Positions 1-5,260 of a DNA stretch of 9,229 nucleotides are shown here, one piece after another. A program made the position numbers and the translations under genes. Source of the DNA: Planctomycetota bacterium (lineage in GTDB: Bacteria; Planctomycetota; SBBH01; JACQRN01); assembly GCA_016206515.1 (NCBI GenBank), contig JACQRN010000147.1, positions 1-9,229 of the forward strand. Direction: 5' to 3'. Below the pieces are notes generated by a model. The model saw only the letters and a list, made by a program, of their open reading frames with translations. It had not been told where the DNA came from and did no database searches. Every line of letters begins with the position of its first letter. The stretch's first letter is position 1.

Positions 1-2
1 CC

Positions 3-1631
3 GCGCGCGCCGGCGTTCCCCTGGCGCGCCTGCTACAAGACCGCAAGCTCCTGACCGAGGAGGAGATCCTGCGATTCCATGCCGACGCCCTGGGGTTCCG
101 GTACGAGCCGACGCTGCGCGGCCGCGTCGCTCCGGCCGCCTTCGTCGAGCGCGTCGGCGCGCCGTTCGCGCGCGCCCACAACGTCTGCGCGATCCTGGAG
201 GAGGACGGCGCGTACCTCGTCGCGACGGCGCAACCGCTCGATTGCCATCCCCTCGACGATCTCGCCCGCATCCTCGGCGAGCGGATCTCCTGCGTCGTCG
301 CCCCGCGCGACGAGATCGCCGAACTGATCACCCGCGCCTACCAGCGAGAGGGGGAGGAGATCGTCGACCGGATGCTCGAGGACATGACCGGCGAGACGTC
401 CATGGAGGAGGTGGAGAAGGCGGTCGAGGCGACGGAGGACCTCCTGGACGTCGCCTCGAAGGCACCGGTGATCAAGCTCGTGAACATGATCCTGTTCCAG
501 GCGATCAAGATGCGCGCCTCGGACATCCATATCCAGCCGTTCGAGGGGAAGCTGCAGGTCCGGTACCGGGTCGACGGGATCCTCCACGACATGATGACCC
601 CCCCGAAGAAGATCCAGGAGGCGATCGTCTCGCGCATCAAGGTCCAGGCCGGGATGGACATCGCCGAGAGGCGCCTCCCGCAGGACGGCGGGATCTCTCT
701 GAAGGCGGCCAACCGGGACATCGACCTGCGCGTCAGCACGATCCCGACGCTGTTCGGCGAGCGCATGGTCCTGCGGATCCAGGACAAGTCGACGGGGATC
801 TTCTCGCTCGACAGGATCGGATTTCCGGAGACGGACCTCGAACCGTACAAGCAGCTGATCGATTCGACCCACGGCATTCTGCTCGTCACCGGGCCGACCG
901 GATCGGGCAAGACGACGACGCTCTATGCGGCCCTCAGCCGCATCAACACCTCCGACCTCAACATCATCACGATCGAGGACCCGATCGAGTACCACCTCCC
1001 CGGGATCAGCCAGACGGAGGTGAACGCGAAGAAGGGGATGCACTTCGCCACGGGCCTGCGTTCCCTCGTCCGCCAGGACCCGGATGTCATCATGGTCGGC
1101 GAGATCCGCGACCTGGAGACCGCGGAGATCTCGATCGACGCCGCGCTGACCGGGCACCTCGTCTTCTCGACCCTCCACACGAACGACGCGCCCGGCGCGC
1201 TGACCCGCCTGACGAACCTGGGCGTCGAGCCGTTCCTCGTCGCCTCCTCCGTTCTGGCGGTGCTCGCGCAGCGCCTCGTGCGGCTGATCTGCGCGGAGTG
1301 CCGCGAGACGTACGCCCCGACGGAGGAGGAGGTCCGCTCCATCGGCCTCGACCCCGGCTCCCCGCGCATCCGCCAGCTCGTGCGCGGGCGCGGCTGCCCC
1401 ACCTGCCTCCAGAGCGGCTACTCCTACCGGACCGGGATCTACGAGCTGCTGCGCATGGACGCCACGGTCCACGACCAGGTGATCTCCCGCGAGAGCGCCG
1501 CGCGCATCAAACAGTCGGCCGTCCAGCGCAAGGCGCTGCGCACCCTGCGCCAGGACGGCGCGGAGAAGGTCCTGCAGCACCTGACGACCGTGGAAGAGGT
1601 CCTGCGCCAGACGCAGAGAGACGCTTTTTAG
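3..1631 (+). CDS. gspE: Type II secretion ATPase GspE (5' end outside window)
   Basis: This is the hexameric cytoplasmic ATPase that powers pseudopilus assembly. The frame is open to the left edge, so the start lies upstream; 542 residues are visible (numbered here from the codon at 3). The first ~120 residues look like the GspE/MshE N-terminal domain (a LLQDRKLLTEEE stretch, then FHADALGF). The catalytic core follows: Walker A GPTGSGKT at residues 297-304 (nt 891-914), Walker B DVIMVGE ending at E367, and a His box with H385 and H392 in GHLVFSTLHTND. A four-cysteine zinc module, C430/C433 and C465/C468, is typical of GspE and PilB. PilB or MshE is the alternative identity, but the downstream gspFGHIJ order favours GspE. 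The stop TAG is 5 nt before gspF. An internal ATG at 372 would lose the N-terminal domain and is not the start. Confidence 0.95.
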   Translation, partial: ARAGVPLARLLQDRKLLTEEEILRFHADALGFRYEPTLRGRVAPAAFVERVGAPFARAHNVCAILEEDGAYLVATAQPLDCHPLDDLARILGERISCVVAPRDEIAELITRAYQREGEEIVDRMLEDMTGETSMEEVEKAVEATEDLLDVASKAPVIKLVNMILFQAIKMRASDIHIQPFEGKLQVRYRVDGILHDMMTPPKKIQEAIVSRIKVQAGMDIAERRLPQDGGISLKAANRDIDLRVSTIPTLFGERMVLRIQDKSTGIFSLDRIGFPETDLEPYKQLIDSTHGILLVTGPTGSGKTTTLYAALSRINTSDLNIITIEDPIEYHLPGISQTEVNAKKGMHFATGLRSLVRQDPDVIMVGEIRDLETAEISIDAALTGHLVFSTLHTNDAPGALTRLTNLGVEPFLVASSVLAVLAQRLVRLICAECRETYAPTEEEVRSIGLDPGSPRIRQLVRGRGCPTCLQSGYSYRTGIYELLRMDATVHDQVISRESAARIKQSAVQRKALRTLRQDGAEKVLQHLTTVEEVLRQTQRDAF

Positions 1632-1636
1632 ACCGC

Positions 1637-2869
1637 ATGCCCACCTACCGCTACACCGCCCTGAAGCGCGACGGCGCGAAGCATGACGGCCTTCTGACCG
1701 CCGACACGCCGCAGGACGCGCGCGGGCGGCTGCACGACATGCAGCTATACGTCCAGCGCGTGGAGGAGGTGCGGCCCGGTGCCGGCGACGGGTTCGGCCG
1801 CCTGCTGCTGCGCTACCGTGCCCGCTCGCGGCGCGGCGCGATCGCCCTCCTGACGCGGCAGTTGAGCACGCTTCTGCGGACCGGGATCCCGCTCTCCGAC
1901 GCGCTCGGCGCGCTCATCGACGAGGAGAAGGACCCCCTTCTCAATCCTGTTCTGCGCGACGTCCGCGAGCGCGTGATCTCGGGCACCCCGCTCGCCCGGG
2001 CGCTGGCGGAACACCCCCTGCTCTTCCCCCCCATCTATTCGAACATGGTCGCCGCCGGGGAGGCGAGCGGGACGCTGGACGCGATCCTGAAACGACTGGC
2101 GGATTATCTGTCCGGACAGAATCGCGTCCGCAGCCGGTTCGTTGGGGCGCTGATCTACCCGGTGCTCCTGGTGACTGTCGCGATCGTTGCGATCGCCTTC
2201 CTCATGATCGTTGTCGTCCCGCAACTCGAGGCGAACTTGTCGAGCATGGGGGTCGACATGCCGTTCCTTACACGATGGCTCATCGCCGCCAGCCAGGCCG
2301 TCGCGGTCGGCTGGTGGGTTCCACTCCTTGGCGCTGCGGCCGCCTGGACCGCGATCGCCTCCATGTGCCGCCGCTCCGTCGCCTTCCGCCTGGCGCTCCA
2401 CGGAGTCGTCCTGCGCACCCCCCTGTTCGGTACGCTCCTCAAAAAGCAGGCGATCGTCCGCTTCTCTCACACCATGTCCACACTGCTCGAGAGCGGCATC
2501 ACCGCCGTCGATGCGCTCGATATCGTCCGTTCCCTCATGGGGAACGCCGTCATGCAGGAAACCATCGGTGCGATCCGGCAGAGGATCATCGAGGGAGCCG
2601 ATATCGCGCGGCCGATGCGCGCCTCGGGAATCTTCCCTCCCGTCGTTGCCTACATGATCTCTGTTGGCGAGCGGACCGGGGAACTCGACAAGGTCCTCGC
2701 GCAGCTGTCCGAGTCTTTCGAGGAGGAGATCGACGTCGCGATCGAGCGTTTCCTCTCCCTCATCAGCCCCATCATGATCATCTGCCTCGCGGTCGCGATC
2801 GGGCTTATCGTCCTCTCGATCCTCTGGCCCATCATGGAAATGACGACATCGTTCCAGACGGGCCGGTGA
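1637..2869 (+). CDS. gspF: Type II secretion inner-membrane platform protein GspF
   Basis: GspF is the polytopic inner-membrane protein that couples the GspE ATPase to pseudopilin insertion. The 410-residue length matches the family (about 400). The N-terminus MPTYRYTALKRDG is typical and decides the ATG at 1637, although the same frame is open much further upstream across gspE. Two T2SSF repeats are visible, about residues 68-190 (RQLSTLLRTGIPLSDAL) and 270-395 (FSHTMSTLLESGITAVDAL); both carry the pattern of an LL-x-(S/T)-G-I turn followed by a helix. Hydrophobic segments lie near 170-195, 222-243 and 373-400. The gap after gspE is only 5 nt and the nearest purine run (GAGAG, 1616-1620) is too far for a good ribosome binding site, so translation is probably coupled to gspE. 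PilC/MshG paralogues are the alternative; context favours GspF. Confidence 0.95.
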   Translation: MPTYRYTALKRDGAKHDGLLTADTPQDARGRLHDMQLYVQRVEEVRPGAGDGFGRLLLRYRARSRRGAIALLTRQLSTLLRTGIPLSDALGALIDEEKDPLLNPVLRDVRERVISGTPLARALAEHPLLFPPIYSNMVAAGEASGTLDAILKRLADYLSGQNRVRSRFVGALIYPVLLVTVAIVAIAFLMIVVVPQLEANLSSMGVDMPFLTRWLIAASQAVAVGWWVPLLGAAAAWTAIASMCRRSVAFRLALHGVVLRTPLFGTLLKKQAIVRFSHTMSTLLESGITAVDALDIVRSLMGNAVMQETIGAIRQRIIEGADIARPMRASGIFPPVVAYMISVGERTGELDKVLAQLSESFEEEIDVAIERFLSLISPIMIICLAVAIGLIVLSILWPIMEMTTSFQTGR

Positions 2870-2873
2870 ACCC

Positions 2874-2885
2874 TATAATAAGCCT
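2874..2885 (+). promoter_or_regulatory. Putative leaderless promoter (-10 box) for gspG
   Basis: A perfect TATAAT at 2874-2879 is followed by 6 nt (AAGCCT) and the gspG ATG at 2886. If transcription starts on the A of the ATG, the box occupies -12 to -7, the standard sigma-70-type position. No Shine-Dalgarno sequence lies before this ATG. The best -35 candidate at 17-nt spacing, GTTCCA at 2851-2856 inside the gspF 3' end, is weak (3 of 6). The same arrangement occurs before dxr. Seen: the box, the spacing and the missing SD. Inferred: leaderless transcription. Confidence 0.65.
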
Positions 2886-3305
2886 ATGCGGAGGCGCTCC
2901 GGATTCACGCTGATCGAGATCATGGTCGTGATCTGCATCGTCGGCCTCCTGTCGGCGTTCGCCGCATTCAAGCTCCGCGGGGTCATCGCGGGCTCGAAGC
3001 GCACGACGACCCTGGGACGGATCCAGCAGCTTTCCACCACGATCGAGCGGTACGCCATGGACCATCAGGGACGCTACCCCACCACCGCGCAGGGCCTGCA
3101 GCACCTGACGACCGAGAAGGTTCCAGGGTCGAGCGAAACCTATTTGTCGACGGAGGACCTTAAGGATTCGTGGGGGAATCCATACGCCTACCAAATCCCC
3201 GGCAAGCAGGGAAATTTCGACGTGATCGCCTACGGCCGCGATGGCCGCCCCGGCGGGACCGACGAGGACGAGGACCTCACCGACGACATGGTCGGCGGGC
3301 AGTAG
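2886..3305 (+). CDS. gspG: Type II secretion major pseudopilin GspG
   Basis: GspG is the major subunit of the periplasmic pseudopilus. The protein is 139 residues long, normal for the family. A very short leader ends in G6, with cleavage before F7 in RRRSG/FTLIE and the conserved Glu at mature position 5 (E11). A hydrophobic helix follows (about 7-29). Hallmarks are RYPTTAQGLQ (63-72) and DSWGNPYAY (94-102). The acidic end GGTDEDEDLTDD (123-134) corresponds to the GspG calcium-binding loop; it lacks the usual W after the acidic run. Start: ATG 2886, 16 nt after the gspF stop, with no Shine-Dalgarno but a TATAAT box 6 nt upstream, so it may be made from its own leaderless message as well as from the operon transcript. 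That would suit the need for more GspG than GspE or GspF. Confidence 0.96.
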   Translation: MRRRSGFTLIEIMVVICIVGLLSAFAAFKLRGVIAGSKRTTTLGRIQQLSTTIERYAMDHQGRYPTTAQGLQHLTTEKVPGSSETYLSTEDLKDSWGNPYAYQIPGKQGNFDVIAYGRDGRPGGTDEDEDLTDDMVGGQ

Positions 3306-3313
3306 CCGCCCGC
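3294..3313 (+). promoter_or_regulatory. Small GC hairpin at the gspG stop / gspH start
   Basis: GCGGGC at 3295-3300 pairs with GCCCGC at 3308-3313 across a 7-nt loop that contains the gspG stop codon TAG (3303-3305). An alternative register pairs GGCGG (3294-3298) with CCGCC (3306-3310). No U-run follows, so it is not a classical intrinsic terminator. It could slow or reduce read-through into the minor pseudopilin genes. The stem is short in a GC-rich sequence and may be chance. Confidence 0.3.
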
Positions 3314-3315
3314 GC

Positions 3316-3888
3316 ATGACGACGTCCGCTTCGCGCTTGGCGCTTCGCGCTTCGCGGAGACCCGGCTTCACTCTCCTCGAGATGCTTGTCGTCACCGCGA
3401 TCCTCGCGGTGCTGTTCGCATTCGCGGGGTTCCGCGCGGCGTCCATGACCCAGTCGGGCCGGCTCGGATCGGCGTGTCGCGGTCTGGGCGGGACGATGCG
3501 CCAGGGGGCCCTGCTCGCGCGCCAGAGGGACCACGCCGTCGTCCTGCGCATCTCCGCGGAGGGTGACGCGTACGCCCTCGCGATCCCGGGGGCGTCTTCC
3601 GCCCTCCTCCCCGAGTCCCCCGTGGCCTCCTTCCAGGAGCGCCGCCTCCCGACGGGGATCCGGATTGAGTCCGCCCCCGGCGCCACGCGCGCCCAGGACG
3701 GCACGCTGCAGGTCGTGATCGCCCCGCACGGGGCCGGGACGACCGCGGCATTCCACCTGTCGGCGCCCGGCCATACGCAACGGACCGTCTTCGTACACCC
3801 GGTCACGAACGCCCTCGTCATCGCGGAGGGGCATCTGAAACCGGAGGACATGCTCGTTCGAGAGGTCGAAGAGGAGAATGAAGAGTGA
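3316..3888 (+). CDS. gspH: Type II secretion minor pseudopilin GspH
   Basis: The 190-residue protein has a prepilin leader of 17 residues ending RRPG, cleavage before F18 in G/FTLLE, and Glu at mature position 5 (E22). A hydrophobic helix follows to about residue 41. The rest is a beta-rich periplasmic domain ending in an acidic tail (EVEEENEE). GspH sits in the pseudopilus tip complex with GspI, J and K. The assignment rests on class III signal, size and position between gspG and gspI; the globular domain is weakly conserved in this family, so FimT-like naming is possible. The ATG at 3316, 10 nt after the gspG stop, gives a normal leader. An in-frame ATG at 3241 would overlap gspG by 65 nt and is unlikely. 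No strong Shine-Dalgarno is present. The leader codons contain a heptanucleotide repeat array (3329-3356). Confidence 0.87.
   Translation: MTTSASRLALRASRRPGFTLLEMLVVTAILAVLFAFAGFRAASMTQSGRLGSACRGLGGTMRQGALLARQRDHAVVLRISAEGDAYALAIPGASSALLPESPVASFQERRLPTGIRIESAPGATRAQDGTLQVVIAPHGAGTTAAFHLSAPGHTQRTVFVHPVTNALVIAEGHLKPEDMLVREVEEENEE
3329..3356 (+). repeat. Heptanucleotide tandem repeat in the gspH leader
   Basis: Four consecutive 7-mers are seen: CTTCGCG, CTTGGCG, CTTCGCG, CTTCGCG. Three are identical and one differs at one base. As 7 is not a multiple of 3, the units are read in different frames and encode most of the leader peptide (SRLALRASR). Unit gain or loss in multiples other than three would shift the frame before the mature pseudopilin. 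Confidence 0.75.
3871..3876 (+). promoter_or_regulatory. Ribosome binding site of gspI
   Basis: GAGGAG lies 8 nt before the GTG at 3885, inside the last codons of gspH. It decides the GTG start for gspI, which otherwise would lack an initiation codon close to its prepilin cleavage site. The nearby ATG at 3878 is in a different frame. Confidence 0.75.
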
Positions 3889-4346
3889 GTGCATCGTCCG
3901 GCTTCACCCTCCTCGAAGTCCTCCTCGCCACCGTGATCTTCGGCCTTGCGGTCGCGGTCCTGGGGATCTCCACCACGGGCGCCCTGCGACAGGTCTCAGA
4001 GGCGCGGCTGATGAACGAGGCGACCCTCACGATGCAGGACCGCCTCGGCATCCTCGAGAGGGACGGTCTGCCGCAGGAGGAGGGCTCAACATCCTGGGAA
4101 GCGGTCGAGCCGCCCGAGACGCCGCGTCTCCTGATTTCCGGCACGCCGACGCCGGTGGAAGGGCTTTTCTGGCGCCGGGTCGTGACGGCCGCCACGCTTC
4201 CGGACCCGCAGACGCAGGAGGACTCCGAAACGTTCATGGAGATGGTCGTGGAAGTCGGGATCGCCCGCGCCGATCGCGGAGGCGACGTCCGACCGCTTCT
4301 GTCCCTGACGGCGAGGTATCCGAAGGCGCAGGAGGGTGGAGAATGA
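3885..4346 (+). CDS. gspI: Type II secretion minor pseudopilin GspI
   Basis: GspI is the minor pseudopilin that nucleates the tip complex with GspJ. The 153-residue protein begins at GTG 3885, overlapping the gspH stop (GTGA), with GAGGAG 8 nt upstream. The short leader MSASSG is followed by cleavage before F7 and Glu at mature position 5 (E11) in FTLLEVLLA. The alanine-rich hydrophobic helix ends near residue 34, and ALRQVSEARLMNEATLTMQDRL continues it as an amphipathic helix, a usual GspI pattern. The protein is somewhat longer than many GspI (about 120-130 residues); the extra length seems to be the middle (about 68-90), rich in Glu, Pro and Thr. Its stop overlaps the gspJ start (ATGA), so the two are probably translationally coupled. 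Confidence 0.87.
   Translation: MSASSGFTLLEVLLATVIFGLAVAVLGISTTGALRQVSEARLMNEATLTMQDRLGILERDGLPQEEGSTSWEAVEPPETPRLLISGTPTPVEGLFWRRVVTAATLPDPQTQEDSETFMEMVVEVGIARADRGGDVRPLLSLTARYPKAQEGGE
4331..4335 (+). promoter_or_regulatory. Ribosome binding site of gspJ
   Basis: GGAGG is placed 7 nt before the ATG at 4343, which overlaps the gspI stop as ATGA. This strong site supports translation starting upstream of the palindromic element rather than at the in-frame ATGs inside it (4400, 4424). Confidence 0.7.
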
Positions 4347-5215
4347 TCGCGTCCATCCCGGCCCGCGACTTGACACCCTCTGTCGTCCCGAGGTCCGCGA
4401 TGTTTCCGCGGACCGAGGGACCTATGTCTGTCGCCCGAGCATTGAACACAGGTCCCTCGTCGCTCGAGCGCAGATCGACGGCTCCTCGGGACGACAGGAG
4501 ACAAAGGCCCCGGAGCAGGCTCAAACGGTCTCGCACCCTGTACGCCGCTTCACACATACCTCTTCGCTCTTCGCGGACCTCCGGCCTCACCCTCCTCGAA
4601 ACCGTCATCGCGGTCGCCCTGATGTCGCTCCTGGTCCTCACCGCCTTCGGATACGTCCGGTCCCTCTGGCGCGCCCAACGGGCGATCGAGTCGGAGCCGA
4701 CGCTTTCGGAGCAGGCCGGCGCCCTGCTGGACCTGATCGACAGGGACCTCCGGCGCCTCCCGCGGACGATCCAACCGCCTGAGGCCGTCCGCTTCGCGGC
4801 CTCGGACGAAGGGGGTGCGTTTCAGGTCGACTTCACCTCTCACGCGGATTCGGTCGATACGGAGACCGCCCGCCCGTCGGACCTCGCGGAAGTCGGGTAC
4901 GAACTCCGGGCCGATCCACGGCGCCCCGGCTGGCTGCGCCTCTACCGGAGGGTCGATCCATCGCCGGATGACGAGTCCCGCGAGGGAGGGACCCTCACGC
5001 TCCTGTCCGACCGGGTCCTGGCGCTGGGCTGGCGCTTCCATTCCCCGGGGGCGCCGGTCGACGACAGCGGATGGAAGGAGACCTGGGCCGGCGGCGGGGA
5101 AGAGGGGGTTCCGGACCTCGTGGAGATGACCCTGACACTGGGCCTCCCCCCCGCCGACAGGGGCGGCACCGTCGTTCATCGGACGTTCCGGATGATCGTC
5201 CCGACGGACCGATAA
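4343..5215 (+). CDS. gspJ: Type II secretion minor pseudopilin GspJ with an 81-residue leader
   Basis: GspJ is the minor pseudopilin of the tip complex. From ATG 4343 (GGAGG 7 nt upstream, ATGA overlap with gspI) the protein has 290 residues. The prepilin site is G81/L82 in TSG/LTLLET, with Glu at mature position 5 (E86) and a hydrophobic helix to about 103. The mature part of 209 residues is the normal GspJ size, and it shows the usual late block LLSDRVLALGWRFH followed by GWKETW and VPDLVEMTLTL. Mature residue 1 is Leu rather than the common Phe or Met. The oddity is the leader: most prepilin leaders are 6-30 residues. Residues ~13-52 are encoded by a palindromic repeat (4380-4497), and a short heptamer-like stretch follows. 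No ATG, GTG or TTG lies in frame between 4497 and the cleavage site, so any start must be in or before the element. Confidence 0.88.
   Translation: MIASIPARDLTPSVVPRSAMFPRTEGPMSVARALNTGPSSLERRSTAPRDDRRQRPRSRLKRSRTLYAASHIPLRSSRTSGLTLLETVIAVALMSLLVLTAFGYVRSLWRAQRAIESEPTLSEQAGALLDLIDRDLRRLPRTIQPPEAVRFAASDEGGAFQVDFTSHADSVDTETARPSDLAEVGYELRADPRRPGWLRLYRRVDPSPDDESREGGTLTLLSDRVLALGWRFHSPGAPVDDSGWKETWAGGGEEGVPDLVEMTLTLGLPPADRGGTVVHRTFRMIVPTDR
4380..4497. repeat. 118-bp palindromic (REP/MITE-like) element inside gspJ
   Basis: The outer arms, CTGTCGTCCCGAGG (4380-4393) and CCTCGGGACGACAG (4484-4497), are a perfect 14-bp inverted repeat. Inside, CGAGGGACCT (4414-4423) pairs with AGGTCCCTCG (4450-4459), and 3 of the next 4 positions also pair. 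A left side hairpin is GGTCCGCG (4392-4399) with CGCGGACC (4407-4414); the right side holds the palindrome CGCTCGAGCG (4461-4470). Each half therefore has the same plan: a TGTCGTCCCGAGG end, a variable hairpin, then a GAGGGACCT inner arm. From memory, dispersed repeats with TGTCATCCYGAG ends and an AGG(G)ACCT-like inner arm occur in many bacterial genomes; this looks like one. It carries no gene for its own movement. No clear target duplication is visible. It stays open in the gspJ frame. Confidence 0.8.
4548..4575 (+). repeat. Degenerate heptanucleotide repeat in the gspJ leader
   Basis: Read in 7-mers from 4548: CTTCACA, CATACCT, CTTCGCT, CTTCGCG. The last two differ by one base and resemble the CTTCGCG units of the gspH leader; in another register, CTCTTCG occurs twice in a row (4560-4573). 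The stretch ends 8 bp before the Gly codon at the prepilin cleavage site (4583-4585). The similarity is weaker than in the gspH or dxr arrays. Confidence 0.45.
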
Positions 5216-5248
5216 TCTCCTGTCTCCTGTCTTCCGACTCCTGTCTCC
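5214..5248. repeat. Heptanucleotide repeat between gspJ and dxr
   Basis: Five consecutive 7-mers fill the intergenic gap: AATCTCC, TGTCTCC, TGTCTTC, CGACTCC, TGTCTCC. On the minus strand they read as GGAGACA-type units. Two are identical and the others differ from TGTCTCC by one or two bases. The array starts in the gspJ stop codon and ends exactly where the TATAAT box before dxr begins. No terminator-like hairpin is visible between gspJ and dxr. Confidence 0.75.
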
Positions 5249-5260
5249 TATAATCCCCCG
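5249..5260 (+). promoter_or_regulatory. Putative leaderless promoter (-10 box) for dxr
   Basis: A perfect TATAAT at 5249-5254 is followed by 6 nt (CCCCCG) and the dxr ATG at 5261, the same spacing as before gspG. No Shine-Dalgarno is present; the upstream + strand is pyrimidine-rich. There is no recognisable -35: the 17-nt position (5226-5231, CCTGTC) falls in the heptamer repeat. The promoter would start the second block (dxr, rseP, ubiA) independently of the secretion genes. Confidence 0.65.

Noticed and set aside
33..1580. Long minus-strand open frame (515 codons) opposite gspE
   Set aside because: It is antisense to a clear GspE; high-GC third positions leave the opposite frame free of stops. 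The translation is low-complexity Arg/Asp/Leu/Val-rich with no domain.
242..1636. In-frame upstream extension of gspF
   Set aside because: The extension is an out-of-frame translation of gspE (Arg/Pro/His-rich). The family N-terminus begins at 1637.
3241..3315. Upstream ATG start for gspH
   Set aside because: It would overlap the conserved end of gspG and give a 42-residue leader; ATG 3316 gives a normal 17-residue leader.
4370..4375. Perfect TTGACA (-35 consensus)
   Set aside because: No -10-like hexamer lies 16-18 nt downstream and it is inside the gspJ leader coding region next to the palindromic element; judged chance.
4369..4503. GACA on both sides of the palindromic element as a target-site duplication
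   Set aside because: The copies are only 4 bp and lie at unequal distances from the two element ends (4372-4375 and 4500-4503), so they are not convincing.
5216..5260. Transcription terminator between gspJ and dxr
   Set aside because: No GC stem with a following U-run is present; the gap is filled by heptamer repeat and the -10 box.
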